A DNA stretch of 64,000 nt from Burkholderia latens (GTDB taxonomy: Bacteria; Pseudomonadota; Gammaproteobacteria; Burkholderiales; Burkholderiaceae). A program made the translations under genes and the position numbers. The notes beneath the pieces are model-generated. The model was not told where the DNA came from, searched no databases, and saw only the letters and a list, made by a program, of their open reading frames with translations. This document shows, one piece after another, positions 25,848 to 34,740 of this stretch. Within the stretch, counting starts at the first letter, position 1. Each line of letters opens with the position of its first letter. The DNA lies in the NCBI RefSeq assembly GCF_001718795.1, contig NZ_CP013435.1, forward strand, positions 1,302,001-1,366,000, in the 5' to 3' direction.

Positions 25848-26288
25848 TTATTGAACGGTGATCGAACGCGGCTTCGATGCCTCGCGCCGTCCGATGCGAA
25901 TCAGCAGGCAGCCGTTTTCGTAGCGTGCGGAGACGTTGTCCGCATCTGCGTCCTGCGGCAGCTCGACCACGCGGCGGAACGCGCCATGAAAACGCTCCTG
26001 CGCATAGGTGCGCGCGGTGTCGCCCGCGTCGTGCGGCGCCGGCTTGCGCTCGCCGCTGATGGTCAGCAGGTCCTTGTCGATCGACACGTCGAAGTCGGCC
26101 GCGGCCATGCCCGGCGCGAACGCGACGATCTCGATCGCGTCGTCGGTCGCGCCGACGTTCAGCGCGGGGAACGCGCCTGGCCGCACCGCGCGAATGCCGG
26201 CCGGATGCTCGCCGAACAGGCTGGCCATCTGCCGCTGCACGCGGGCGAATTCGTCGAACAGGTCCTGGCCGAAATGGATACCGCTCAT
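25848..26288 (-). CDS. Small heat-shock protein, Hsp20/alpha-crystallin family
   Basis: A 146-residue alpha-crystallin protein, upstream partner of the Hsp20 at 25418-25831. The N-terminal arm (GIHFGQDLFDEFARVQRQMASLFG) is followed by the core (PALNVGATDDAIEIVAFAPGMAAADFDVSIDKDLLTISGERK) and ends with NVSARYENGCLLIRIGRRE. The ATG at 26288 has GGAGGAAC ahead of it; the open frame to 26402 is ignored. The ribosome site and AUG lie inside a hairpin (26283-26311), which may make translation temperature dependent. Confidence 0.92.
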   Translation of the reverse strand: MSGIHFGQDLFDEFARVQRQMASLFGEHPAGIRAVRPGAFPALNVGATDDAIEIVAFAPGMAAADFDVSIDKDLLTISGERKPAPHDAGDTARTYAQERFHGAFRRVVELPQDADADNVSARYENGCLLIRIGRREASKPRSITVQ

Positions 26289-26311
26289 GAAGTTCCTCCG
26301 GAACATGAAGC
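26283..26311 (-). promoter_or_regulatory. Candidate RNA thermometer over the Hsp20 start
   Basis: On the reverse strand, GCT and CATG (26311-26304, one bulged T) pair with CATGAGC (26289-26283), and inside them TTCC pairs with GGAA around a GGA loop. The Shine-Dalgarno GGAGG and the AUG are therefore both partly paired. Small stems hiding SD and AUG are typical of ROSE- and fourU-type thermometers of hsp20 genes, though the sequence does not match those classes exactly. Confidence 0.42.
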
Positions 26312-26534
26312 GCGGCAGATGCGACGACGCGATGCCCAATGGCGGTCGCGGCGCGCAATGCTCCGCTGAGTCGAAAACGGAGGCGGTGCGTATGACGGAC
26401 ACCGCCTGGCAACCGGTAATTAGAGGCTGCCGCGGCGGTTTTCAAGAGCGGCCGTGCGACGCGCGTGCGCGTGTGATGCGGCGATTCGATGCGACAATCG
26501 TCGCGCACCTACACACCACGGAGACGGAACGGAC

Positions 26535-27452
26535 ATGGACATTCAACGCATCGCGATCGTCGGCGCCGGCGTGATCGGCGCGAGCTGGGCAGCTTTCTAT
26601 CTGTCGAAGGGCTTCGACGTCGTCGCGACTGATCCCGCACCGGAGGCCGACACGCGGCTGCGCGACGCGCTCGCCGCGTTCCTTGGCGAACGGGCGAGCG
26701 AACTGTCCACGCGGTTGTCGTTCGACGCGGATCTCGTGCGCGCGCTCGATGGCGTCGATTTCGTGCAGGAGAACGGCCCCGAGCGGCTCGATCTGAAGCG
26801 CGCGCTGTACCGGCAGATGGACGACGCGCTCTCCGCGCGCGTGCCGATCGCATCGAGTTCGTCGGGCCTGAAGATGTCAGCGATCCAGACCGCATGCGAC
26901 AAGCATCCTGAGCGCTGCCTGATCGCACATCCGTTCAATCCGCCGCATCTGATTCCGCTCGTCGAACTGGTCGGCGGCGACGCAACCGACGCGGCCGTGA
27001 TCGCGCGCGTGAAGGACTTCTACGATGCGCTCGGCAAGCAGACCATCGTACTCAACAAGGAGATGACGGGTCACGTCGCGAACCGGCTAGCGGCCGCGCT
27101 GTTTCGCGAGGTGTATCACCTCGTCGGCGAAGGCGTGGTGAGCGTCGCCGATGCGGACAAGGCGGTCGCGTGGGGCCCGGGCTTGCGCTGGGGGCTGATG
27201 GGGCAGTGCCTGACCTATCACCTCGGCGGCGGTGCGGGCGGAATCGCGCACTTTCTCGAGCACCTGTCGGGGCCGATTTCGACTTGGTGGGACGATCTCG
27301 GTACGCCGTCGTTCGATCCGGCCGTCGATCGCAAGCTCCAGGACGAACTGCGCGCGATCCAGGGCGCGCGCTCGATGCAGGAGCTGGCGGCCGAGCGCGA
27401 CCGGTTGCTCGTCGAACTGATCGACGCGCGGCGCCGCAGCTTCCTGCCCTGA
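26535..27452 (+). CDS. 3-hydroxyacyl-CoA dehydrogenase family enzyme, carnitine 3-dehydrogenase-like
   Basis: A 305-residue NAD-dependent dehydrogenase. The N-terminal Rossmann domain opens with IAIVGAGVIGASWAAFYLSKGFDV. The catalytic block SSSSGLKMSAIQTACDKHPERCLIAHPFNPPHLIPLVELV carries the active-site Ser and His, and NKEMTGHVANRLAAALFREVYHLV starts the C-terminal domain. The pattern of IAHPFNPPHLIPLVE is closer to L-carnitine dehydrogenase and L-gulonate dehydrogenase (lambda-crystallin) than to fatty-acid enzymes. Without carnitine genes around, the substrate stays open. The ATG at 26535 is preceded by GGAACGGAC. Convergent with the DUF4148 gene. Confidence 0.8.
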   Translation: MDIQRIAIVGAGVIGASWAAFYLSKGFDVVATDPAPEADTRLRDALAAFLGERASELSTRLSFDADLVRALDGVDFVQENGPERLDLKRALYRQMDDALSARVPIASSSSGLKMSAIQTACDKHPERCLIAHPFNPPHLIPLVELVGGDATDAAVIARVKDFYDALGKQTIVLNKEMTGHVANRLAAALFREVYHLVGEGVVSVADADKAVAWGPGLRWGLMGQCLTYHLGGGAGGIAHFLEHLSGPISTWWDDLGTPSFDPAVDRKLQDELRAIQGARSMQELAAERDRLLVELIDARRRSFLP

Positions 27453-27491
27453 GCGCTTGCACGCGATGCCCGTTTGCCGCGGCGGGAAAGG

Positions 27492-27773
27492 CTATTGCTG
27501 CACGCTCGCGTGCGGTGCCTGCAGCGGTGCGTGCGCGAGCCACGACGGCTGCACGGCCTGCACGAGTTCGCGATTGCGCGCGCGCGTCGCGGCGTTCGGC
27601 GGATAGTTGCCGTCGTTGGTCGGCAGTTCGCCATCGAGATAGGCCTGCTTCAATTGCGCGATGACTTCCGCGCGGGTGAGGCCCGGTGCGGGTGCGGCGG
27701 CATCGGTTTGCGCGAACGCGGGTGACACCAGCGCGGCTGTCGCGGCCGCGACGGCGAATCGCAAGACGTTCAT
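27492..27773 (-). CDS. DUF4148 periplasmic protein
   Basis: A 93-residue secreted protein. Signal peptide MNVLRFAVAAATAALVSPAFA is cut after AFA, and the mature part begins QTDAAAPAPGLTRAEVIAQLKQAYLDGELPTNDGNYPP. LTRAEV-QL-x-GE-P-ND-YPP is the DUF4148 pattern, a family that has expanded greatly in Burkholderia and is of unknown role. The ATG at 27773 fits the signal peptide; the frame upstream to 27902 does not. Confidence 0.83.
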   Translation of the reverse strand: MNVLRFAVAAATAALVSPAFAQTDAAAPAPGLTRAEVIAQLKQAYLDGELPTNDGNYPPNAATRARNRELVQAVQPSWLAHAPLQAPHASVQQ

Positions 27774-27973
27774 GTTGGGCTCCGGTCGAGGGGACGGGTC
27801 GGCGGATTCACGGCGTGCTGCCGTGGATGCCGATGTGCCGCATTGTCGCGGGCGGGTGCTGCGCGGACGCTGACATGTTCCGGGCAACGCCGTCAGCCGC
27901 ATGCGTACGCCGCGGCAGGGCGGCGCCGGCGCGATGGACGGCCGAAACGAGCGGCGGACGGCGGACGAAGACG

Positions 27974-28822
27974 TTACAGCTCGGCCGCCGCCGCGATAAG
28001 CGTCGCTTCGAGCGCGAGCGTCGAGCGCGACGCGGCCGCCGGCCGGTCGATCACGTATTCCAGCTCGCCGAGTTCGGGCAGCCCCGCGTCGAGCCGCGCG
28101 AGCCCGGCCGGAATCACGTAGCCGGCGAACGCGCTAACGCCCAGGCCCGCGCTCGCGGCCGCGCGCAGCACGGCGATGCTGCTGCTCACGACCGCGATCC
28201 GATACGGCCGGCCGATCGCCTCGAGCGATTCGAGCACGCGGCGCCGCGACACGCTCGGCTCCGGATGCAACGCGAGCGGCAGCACGGCCTCGTGGCCGGT
28301 GATCCGCGAATCGGGGCCGGTGCACCAGTACAACGGCTCGCTGCGGATCACGCGCCCGCGGCGGCTGCCGGCCACACGCTTCGCGAACACGAGGTCGTGC
28401 CGGCCGTCGTCGAGCGCATCGAACAGGTCGCCCGACAACCCGGTCGAGATCGCGAGTTCGACGTCCGGATTGCGCTGCACGAAGCTCGCGAGCGCCGCTG
28501 TCAGATGGGCGGACGCGAAATCCTCCGACATCGCGAGCCGCACCTTGCCCGACAGCGGCGGCCCGCACACCGACGTGACCGCTTCGTCCATCAGTTCGAG
28601 GATCCGCACCGCGTAGCGGAACAGTGCATCGCCGTGCTGCGACAGGTGCACGTTGCGCGTGTCACGCTCGAACAGCGGCCGGTCCAGCAGTTCCTCGAGA
28701 CGGCGGATGTGCTGACTGACGGTCGACTGCGACAGGCTCACACGCTCCGACGCGGCGGTGAAACTGCCGGACTGGGCGACGGCGACGAAGCTGCGCAGCA
28801 ACTCGGGCGGTAACGGACGCAT
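27974..28822 (-). CDS. mdcR: LysR-family regulator, probable malonate-operon regulator
   Basis: A 282-residue LysR protein with its helix-turn-helix at about residues 6-65 (LLRSFVAVAQSGSFTAASERVSLSQSTVSQHIRRLE) and a C-terminal effector domain. The ATG at 28822 starts MRPLPPELLRSF; the frame upstream is open to 28960 without family sequence. It is divergent from madL and the mdc genes, the usual place of the malonate-responsive regulator MdcR, which is also a LysR protein. The symbol therefore rests on context, not on diagnostic residues. Confidence 0.75.
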   Translation of the reverse strand: MRPLPPELLRSFVAVAQSGSFTAASERVSLSQSTVSQHIRRLEELLDRPLFERDTRNVHLSQHGDALFRYAVRILELMDEAVTSVCGPPLSGKVRLAMSEDFASAHLTAALASFVQRNPDVELAISTGLSGDLFDALDDGRHDLVFAKRVAGSRRGRVIRSEPLYWCTGPDSRITGHEAVLPLALHPEPSVSRRRVLESLEAIGRPYRIAVVSSSIAVLRAAASAGLGVSAFAGYVIPAGLARLDAGLPELGELEYVIDRPAAASRSTLALEATLIAAAAEL

Positions 28823-29150
28823 TGCTAAATCCACTGAATCGGTTTCGACAACTTCATAAATGGCCGGATTTTGCGGCGCTAGTATCGGATCACGCGCCGG
28901 TGCGGCCCCTGCGAACGGGCTGCACCGGACGCGCCGCCCGTGTCGCGCCGCCGGCTGCATCGATCAGTCTAAGCCATCCGGCGTCCGGCCCGAAACCGCA
29001 TCATCCCATCGACCCCGAGAACGCGCTCGCACGACGAGCCGCCGGGTCGCGGCGCACCGCCGCAGGAGACAGACAGTCCGCCCGGGATCGGCGCGCGGAC
29101 CCGGCTCCCGCACGCGTCAGGCGCCCGTCAGAAGAGACTGGAGACGACTC
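28823..29150. other. Divergent promoter region between mdcR and madL
   Basis: A 328-base region without a gene. It should hold the promoters and LysR sites of both sides. The 60 bases next to mdcR are AT-rich and include TAGTAT (28879-28884) as a possible forward -10. No clear inverted repeat was found. A possible ribosome site (GGAGACG) precedes madL. Confidence 0.4.
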
Positions 29151-29546
29151 ATGATCATCTACGGAACCGCGCTGCTGGCGTTCTGCCATCTGGCCGGACT
29201 GTTTCTCGGCGATCTGCTCGGCGTCGCAATCGGCGTGAAGACCAACGTCGGCGGCGTCGGCATCGCGATGCTGCTGCTCATCTGTCTGCGCCTGTGGTTG
29301 CATCGCCGCGGCTGGCTGCCGAAGGAAACCGAGGCGGGCGTCGGTTTCTGGGGCGCGATGTACATCCCCGTGGTCGTCGCGATGGCAGCGAACCAGAACG
29401 TCGTCGCCGCGCTGAAGGGCGGTCCGGTCGCGCTGCTCGCCGCGCTCGGCGCCGTCGCGATCTGCGCGTGCTGCATCGCGGTACTCGCGCGCACGGGGCG
29501 CGACGACACGGCCTTCGCGGGCGTGCCGACATTCGAAGAACAGTGA
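29151..29546 (+). CDS. madL: Malonate transporter subunit MadL
   Basis: A 131-residue protein with four hydrophobic segments. MIIYGTALLAFCHLAGLFLGDLLGVAIGVKTNVGGVGIAMLLLI is characteristic of MadL, the small subunit of the Na+-dependent malonate carrier described from Malonomonas rubra. The ATG at 29151 follows GGAGACGACTC. It is followed after 11 bases by madM and then by the malonate decarboxylase genes, making the supply of malonate to that enzyme its obvious task. Confidence 0.92.
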   Translation: MIIYGTALLAFCHLAGLFLGDLLGVAIGVKTNVGGVGIAMLLLICLRLWLHRRGWLPKETEAGVGFWGAMYIPVVVAMAANQNVVAALKGGPVALLAALGAVAICACCIAVLARTGRDDTAFAGVPTFEEQ

Positions 29547-29557
29547 CGGAGGCCGCC

Positions 29558-30325
29558 ATGCTGCAGATGCTCGAAAAAACCGTCGCCCACAACGGGCTCG
29601 TCGCGTCGTTCGCGCTGGTCGGCCTCATCATGTGGCTGTCGTCGATCGCGTCGCGCAAGCTCACGTTCGGCCGCGTGCACGGCTCCGCGATCGCGATCGT
29701 GATCGGCCTCGTGCTCGCATACGTCGGCGGCGCGTTCACCGGTGGCGAGAAGGGTTTGGCCGACGTCAAGCTGTTCGCCGGCATCGGCCTGATGGGCGGC
29801 GCGATGCTGCGCGATTTCGCGATCGTCGCGACCGCGTTCGAAGTGCAGCCGGCCGAGGCGCGCAAGGCCGGCCTCGTCGGCGTCGTGTCGCTGCTGCTCG
29901 GCACCGTGCTGCCGTTCATCGTCGGCGCATCCGTCGCGCGCGCGTTCGGCTATACCGATGCGGTCAGCATGACGACCATCGGCGCGGGCGCCGTCACCTA
30001 CATCGTCGGGCCCGTCACGGGCGCGGCGATCGGTGCGAGTTCCGACGTGATCGCGCTCAGCATCGCGACCGGACTCGTGAAGGCGATCATCGTGATGGTC
30101 GGCACGCCCGTCGCGGCCAGCTTCATGGGCCTGAAGACGCCGCGCTCCGCGATGATCTTCGGCGGCCTTGCCGGCACCGTGAGCGGCGTGAGCGCCGGGC
30201 TCGCCGCGACCGACCGGCGGCTCGTGCCGTACGGCGCGCTGGTCGCGACGTTTCATACCGGCGTCGGCTGCCTGCTCGGGCCGTCGCTGCTGTTCTTCAC
30301 GACGCGCGCGCTCGTCGGCGCATAG
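29558..30325 (+). CDS. madM: Malonate transporter subunit MadM
   Basis: A 255-residue membrane protein with about eight helices, the large subunit of the MadLM malonate carrier. Conserved stretches include SIASRKLTFGRVHGSAIAIV, GGEKGLADVKLFAGIGLMGGAMLRDFAIVATAFEV and MTTIGAGAVTYIVGPVTGAAIGASSDVIALS. The ATG at 29558 has GACGGAGG ahead of it. A 162-base gap with GC-rich sequence separates it from mdcA, so the decarboxylase may have an extra promoter there. Confidence 0.92.
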   Translation: MLQMLEKTVAHNGLVASFALVGLIMWLSSIASRKLTFGRVHGSAIAIVIGLVLAYVGGAFTGGEKGLADVKLFAGIGLMGGAMLRDFAIVATAFEVQPAEARKAGLVGVVSLLLGTVLPFIVGASVARAFGYTDAVSMTTIGAGAVTYIVGPVTGAAIGASSDVIALSIATGLVKAIIVMVGTPVAASFMGLKTPRSAMIFGGLAGTVSGVSAGLAATDRRLVPYGALVATFHTGVGCLLGPSLLFFTTRALVGA

Positions 30326-30487
30326 CGAACGCATACGATCCGGGGGCGCCGCCCGAACCGCCGGGCCCGCGGCCGCGGCGGCGCGCATCCATCGCGGCGT
30401 CCTCTGAGTCGCATTCGTCAACATCATCAATCGGCGGCGGCGCCAGGCTTAGAATGCCGCTGAACCACCGAAGCGGGAGAACTGTTC

Positions 30488-32134
30488 ATGACCGGATGGA
30501 ATCACGCGCGGCACGCGCGCGATGCACGCATCGCGGCCGCCGCTCCCTTCGCGCGCGGCAAGCGGGTCGATGCGCGCGACACCGTCGCGTTGCTCGAAGC
30601 GGTGCTGCGCCCCGGCGATCGCGTGTGCCTCGAAGGCGACAACCAGAAGCAGGCAGATTTGCTCGCGACCGCGCTTGCCGACGTCGACAGCGCGAAGGTC
30701 CATGACCTGCACATGGTGCAGTCGGGCGTCGTGCTGCCCGAGCATCTCGACGTGTTCGAGCGCGGGATCGCAAAGCGGCTCGACTTCGCGTATTCGGGCC
30801 CGCAGTCGCAGCGGATCGCGAAGCTGCTGTTCGGCGGCAAGATCGCGCTCGGCGCGGTGCACACGTATCTCGAACTGTTCGCACGCTACTTCATCGATCT
30901 CACGCCGCACGTCGCGCTGATCGCAGCAGTGAGCGCGGACGCCGACGGCAACCTGTACACCGGCCCGAACACCGAAGACACGCCGACCGTCGTCGAGGCC
31001 ACCGCGTTCAAGGACGGCATCGTGATCGCGCAGGTCGACCGCATCGTCGACAAGGTGCCGCGCGTCGACATTCCGGGCGACCGCGTGCATTTCGTCGTCG
31101 AGGCCGGCCGGCCGTTCTACGTCGAGCCGCTGTTCACGCGCGATCCGGCCGCCATCACCGAGACGCAGATCCTGACCGCGATGCTTGCGATCAAGGGCAT
31201 CTACGAACCGTACGGAATCAAGCGCCTGAACCACGGCATCGGCTTCAACACGGCCGCGATCGAGCTGCTGTTGCCGACCTACGGCGCGAAGCTCGGGCTG
31301 AAGGGCAAGGTATGCACGCACTGGGCGCTCAACCCGCATCCGACGCTGATTCCTGCAATCGAGTCCGGGTGGGTCGAGCAGATCCATTGCTTCGGCTCCG
31401 AAGTCGGGATGGACGACTACATCCGTGCGCGTTCCGACGTCTGGTTCACCGGCCCCGACGGGTCGCTGCGCTCGAACCGCGCGTTCTGCCAGACGGCCGG
31501 ACTCTATGCGTGCGACATGTTCATCGGCTCGACGCTGCAGATCGACCTGGCCGGCCATTCGTCAACGGTTACCGCCGAGCGGATCGCCGGCTTCGGCGGC
31601 GCGCCGAACATGGGCAGCGACGCGCGCGGCCGCCGCCATCCGAGCGAACCGTGGCTGAAGGCGGGCGCCGAGGCCGACCCCGACACGCCGGCGGCGCTCA
31701 GGCGCGGCCGCAAGCTGGTCGTGCAGATCGGCGAGACGTTCGGCGACAAGAACGTGCCGATGTTCGTCGAGAAGCTCGACGCGCTGAAGCTCGCCGACAA
31801 GCTGCAGCTCGATCTCGCGCCGATCATGGTGTACGGCGACGACGTCACGCACATCGTTACCGAGGAGGGGATCGCGAACCTGCTGATGTGCCGCGACAAG
31901 GATGAACGCGAACACGCGATCCGCGGCGTGGCCGGCTATACGGAGATCGGTCGCGGCCGCGACCGCAAGATGGTCGAGCGGCTGCGCGAGCGCGGCGTGA
32001 TCCGCCGCCCGGAGGATCTCGGCATCGATCCGCTCGACGCCGATCGCCGCTGGCTCGCCGCGCGCTCGATCAAGGATCTCGTGCACTGGTCGGGCGGCCT
32101 CTATGCGCCGCCGGCGCGGTTCCGCAACTGGTGA
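30488..32134 (+). CDS. mdcA: Malonate decarboxylase subunit alpha (acetyl-S-ACP:malonate ACP transferase)
   Basis: A 548-residue CoA-transferase-like protein. It swaps acetyl for malonyl on the acyl-carrier subunit MdcC at each turnover of the biotin-independent malonate decarboxylase. The family N-terminus reads GKRVDARDTVALLEAVLRPGDRVCLEGDNQKQADLL, and later blocks such as VEKLDALKLADKLQLDLAPIMVYGDDVTHIVTEEGIANLL and HWSGGLYAPPARFRNW at the end match MdcA. GCGGGAGAACTGTTC precedes the ATG. It is first of the seven mdc genes, which follow closely and partly overlap. Confidence 0.95.
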   Translation: MTGWNHARHARDARIAAAAPFARGKRVDARDTVALLEAVLRPGDRVCLEGDNQKQADLLATALADVDSAKVHDLHMVQSGVVLPEHLDVFERGIAKRLDFAYSGPQSQRIAKLLFGGKIALGAVHTYLELFARYFIDLTPHVALIAAVSADADGNLYTGPNTEDTPTVVEATAFKDGIVIAQVDRIVDKVPRVDIPGDRVHFVVEAGRPFYVEPLFTRDPAAITETQILTAMLAIKGIYEPYGIKRLNHGIGFNTAAIELLLPTYGAKLGLKGKVCTHWALNPHPTLIPAIESGWVEQIHCFGSEVGMDDYIRARSDVWFTGPDGSLRSNRAFCQTAGLYACDMFIGSTLQIDLAGHSSTVTAERIAGFGGAPNMGSDARGRRHPSEPWLKAGAEADPDTPAALRRGRKLVVQIGETFGDKNVPMFVEKLDALKLADKLQLDLAPIMVYGDDVTHIVTEEGIANLLMCRDKDEREHAIRGVAGYTEIGRGRDRKMVERLRERGVIRRPEDLGIDPLDADRRWLAARSIKDLVHWSGGLYAPPARFRNW

Positions 32135-32144
32135 GGAAGAGGGC

Positions 32145-32459
32145 ATGGAACAGTTGAACTATCGCTTCACCGCGCGCGGACGCGCGAAGGGCGAACTGGC
32201 CGCCGCGCTCGTCGGCGTGGTCGCATCCGGCAATCTCGAGGTGCTCGTCGAGCGCGTGCTGCCGGGCAATGAATGCGAGATCGACATCCGCACCGCGGCG
32301 GTCGGTTTCGGCGCGGTATGGCAGGCCGTCGTGTCGGACTTCGTCGAACGTCGCACACCGGGCGGCCTGAAGCTGTCGATCAACGACGGCGGCGCGCGGC
32401 CCGACATGGTGTCGTTGCGGCTCGCGCAGGCAGTACGCGCGATCGAGGGGGGCGCATGA
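32145..32459 (+). CDS. mdcC: Malonate decarboxylase acyl-carrier protein (delta subunit)
   Basis: A 104-residue carrier protein. Its thiol prosthetic group is 2'-(5''-phosphoribosyl)-3'-dephospho-CoA, attached to a conserved Ser near the N-terminus; here the best candidate is Ser28 in VVASGNLEVLVE. AELA-type helices are not seen, so it is unrelated in sequence to fatty-acid ACP. The ATG at 32145 follows GAGGAAGAGGGC. Its stop overlaps the mdcD start (ATGA). The cofactor genes mdcB and mdcG lie in the same operon. Confidence 0.92.
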   Translation: MEQLNYRFTARGRAKGELAAALVGVVASGNLEVLVERVLPGNECEIDIRTAAVGFGAVWQAVVSDFVERRTPGGLKLSINDGGARPDMVSLRLAQAVRAIEGGA

Positions 32460-33391
32460 CGAACGAAGTCATTCACGACGCGCCCGCGTTCGTCGCGAAC
32501 GGCGCGAGCTGGTATGAAGCGTCGGCGCGCCAGCGCGTCGACGGGCTGCTCGACGCGGGCAGCTTCACGGAATTTCTGGGGCCGGCCGAACGCGTGACGA
32601 GCCCGCACCTGCCGCTGTTCGACCTGCCGCAACAGTTCGACGACGGGATGGTGGTTGGTCGCGGCCGGCTTGACGGCAAGCCGGTGTTCGTTGCCGCGCA
32701 GGAAGGCCGCTTCATGGGCGGCGCGTTCGGCGAAGTGCACGGCGCGAAGCTCACCGGGCTGTTGCGTGCCGCGCGCGATCTCGGCACGCCGGTGCTGATC
32801 CTGTTCGATACGGGCGGCGTGCGGCTGCAGGAAGCGAATGCAGGCGAGCTCGCGATCGCCGAGATCATGCGGGCGCTCGTCGAAGCGCGTGCGGCCGGCG
32901 TGCCGGTGATCGGGCTGATCGGCGGGCGTGCCGGCTGCTACGGCGGCGGCGGGCTGCTCGCCGCGTGCTGTTCGGCGCTCGCGGTGTCGGAGCAGGGGCG
33001 CATCAGCGTGTCGGGGCCGGAGGTGATCGAGACCAATCGCGGCGTCGACGAGTTCGATGCGAAGGACCGCGCGCTGATCTGGCGCACGATGGGCGGCAAG
33101 CACCGCCGGCTGATCGGCGCGGCGGACCGTTACGTCGCCGACACGCCCGACGCGTTTCGCGCGGCCGCGCTCGAACTGCTCGGTCGCGCGCCGAAGTTCG
33201 ATGCGGCGATGCTGCGCGCGGAGCAGATGCGTCTCGAAGCACGCGTCGAACGGTTCGGCGAATGCAACGATGCACTCGACGTGTGGCGCGCACTCGGCGC
33301 GGACCGGCCCGAAGCGATCCCCGGCATGCCGGACGACGCATTCACGACGCTCGCCGACCAGCTACAGGAGCCGCAGCATGACGCTCGATGA
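32456..33391 (+). CDS. mdcD: Malonate decarboxylase subunit beta (malonyl-S-ACP decarboxylase)
   Basis: A 311-residue crotonase-like subunit which, with MdcE, decarboxylates malonyl-S-ACP to acetyl-S-ACP. The carboxyltransferase-type motifs are seen in KPVFVAAQEGRFMGGAFGEVHGAKLTGLL, LFDTGGVRLQEANAGELAIAEI and GGRAGCYGGGGLLAACCS. Its ATG overlaps the mdcC stop and its end overlaps the mdcE start by 14 bases, so the operon is probably translationally coupled. The open frame that reaches up to 32273 runs over mdcC and is not used. Confidence 0.94.
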   Translation: MTNEVIHDAPAFVANGASWYEASARQRVDGLLDAGSFTEFLGPAERVTSPHLPLFDLPQQFDDGMVVGRGRLDGKPVFVAAQEGRFMGGAFGEVHGAKLTGLLRAARDLGTPVLILFDTGGVRLQEANAGELAIAEIMRALVEARAAGVPVIGLIGGRAGCYGGGGLLAACCSALAVSEQGRISVSGPEVIETNRGVDEFDAKDRALIWRTMGGKHRRLIGAADRYVADTPDAFRAAALELLGRAPKFDAAMLRAEQMRLEARVERFGECNDALDVWRALGADRPEAIPGMPDDAFTTLADQLQEPQHDAR

Positions 33392-34085
33392 ACTACTGAC
33401 CTCGCTGTTCCCGCACGGCCATTCGATCGCGCGAACCGGCGGCCTGCTGGCCGGCCACCCGGAACTGGCCGGCACGCGCGTCGACGTGATCGGCGTCGCC
33501 GACCGTCTCCCATTCGGCATCGACGAAGCGCTGACGCTCGCGTCGCACGTGCTCGACACGATCGAGCGCGGCGGCGGTACGCCGGTTCTCGTGCTCGTCG
33601 ACAGCGACAGCCAGCGGATGAGCAAACGCGACGAACTGCTCGGCCTGAACGAAGGCTTGTCGCATCTCGCGAAATGCCTGATGCACGCGGAGCTTGTCGG
33701 GCACCGTACGATCGGCGTGCTGTACGGCCATACGGCAGCCGGTGCGTTCATCGCGACCGCGCTCGCGACGCGCACGTTGCTCGCGGTGCCGGGCGCCGAG
33801 CCGGAGGTGATGGACCTGCCGTCGATGTCGCGCGTGACGAAGCTGCCGATCGACGTGCTGAAGGAAATGGCGCGCTCGACGCCGGTGTTCGCGCCGGGGC
33901 TCGACAATCTCGTGAAGATGGGCGCCGTCGACGCCGTGCTCGATCCGGCACGCGCGCTCGATACGCAGGTGGCCGAATGGCTCGGCCAGCCGGCCGATCG
34001 CAACGATGGCCGCGCCGCGCGCGGCCGGCCGGTCGCGGCGGACGTCGCGCGGCGCGTCGAGGCGCTTGCGCGTGCCGCACGCTGA
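33378..34085 (+). CDS. mdcE: Malonate decarboxylase subunit gamma
   Basis: A 235-residue partner of MdcD, also with a crotonase-like fold, completing the decarboxylase half of the enzyme. DVIGVADRLPFGIDEALTLASHVL and GHTAAGAFIATALATRTLLAVPGAEPEVMDLPSMSRVTKL are its recognisable blocks. CAGGAGCCGCAGC precedes the ATG at 33378, which lies inside the end of mdcD. Its own 3' end overlaps the GTG start of mdcG by 14 bases. Confidence 0.93.
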   Translation: MTLDELLTSLFPHGHSIARTGGLLAGHPELAGTRVDVIGVADRLPFGIDEALTLASHVLDTIERGGGTPVLVLVDSDSQRMSKRDELLGLNEGLSHLAKCLMHAELVGHRTIGVLYGHTAAGAFIATALATRTLLAVPGAEPEVMDLPSMSRVTKLPIDVLKEMARSTPVFAPGLDNLVKMGAVDAVLDPARALDTQVAEWLGQPADRNDGRAARGRPVAADVARRVEALARAAR

Positions 34086-34740
34086 CATACCGCTGCGCCG
34101 CCACACGCTCGTCACGCTGACGGCGGCGGGGTGGGGCGCGGCTTGCGCGCGCGATCCCGCGCTGGCGGCCGATCCGTTCGTGCAGGCGTGGGCCGCGCAT
34201 GGCTGGCCGCTGATCGTGCGCCGCGCATCGCCCGACGAAGCCGACGCGCAGCGCGTGCCGCTCGGCTTGCCGCTGCCGCCATCGGCGGGCAAGCGGCGCG
34301 TTGCGCTGAACGTGGCTGCCGACGCGCTTGCGTCGGTTCGTCCGCTGCCTGCACCGGCCGACGTGCTTGCCGCCGCGCCCAACGCATGGCATCCGACGCT
34401 GCGCGATCTGGATGCGCTCGGCACGCGCTGCGGTGTGCAGGGCCGCGTGTTCGGCAGCCTTGCGTGGCAGGCGCTGACGGGCGAGCGCTATCTGAGCGAC
34501 GCTTCCGACCTCGACATCGTGTTTCCGCTGCCGGACGCCGCATCCGTCGCCGCGCTGCTCGACGGGCTGGCCGCGCTCGACGCGCGCGCGCCGATGCGCA
34601 TCGACGGCGAACTGCTGCGCGTCGACGGCGCGGGCGCGAACTGGCGCGAGCTGCATGTGCGGGTGCCGGAGATCGCGGTGAAGACGGCTAGCGCCGTCGA
34701 ACTGATGTCTGCCGACGCCTTTACCGGAGGCGCACGATGA
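34072..34740 (+). CDS. mdcG: Phosphoribosyl-dephospho-CoA transferase (malonate decarboxylase holo-ACP synthase)
   Basis: A 222-residue nucleotidyltransferase that attaches the triphosphoribosyl-dephospho-CoA made by MdcB to apo-MdcC. The motif GSLAWQALTGERYLSDASDLDIVFPL holds the G-S and D-x-D metal site of this fold. The start is a GTG at 34072 inside the end of mdcE (VPHADIPLRRHTLV); the next in-frame ATG would cut away most of the protein. It overlaps mdcB by an ATGA. Confidence 0.88.
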   Translation: MPHADIPLRRHTLVTLTAAGWGAACARDPALAADPFVQAWAAHGWPLIVRRASPDEADAQRVPLGLPLPPSAGKRRVALNVAADALASVRPLPAPADVLAAAPNAWHPTLRDLDALGTRCGVQGRVFGSLAWQALTGERYLSDASDLDIVFPLPDAASVAALLDGLAALDARAPMRIDGELLRVDGAGANWRELHVRVPEIAVKTASAVELMSADAFTGGAR

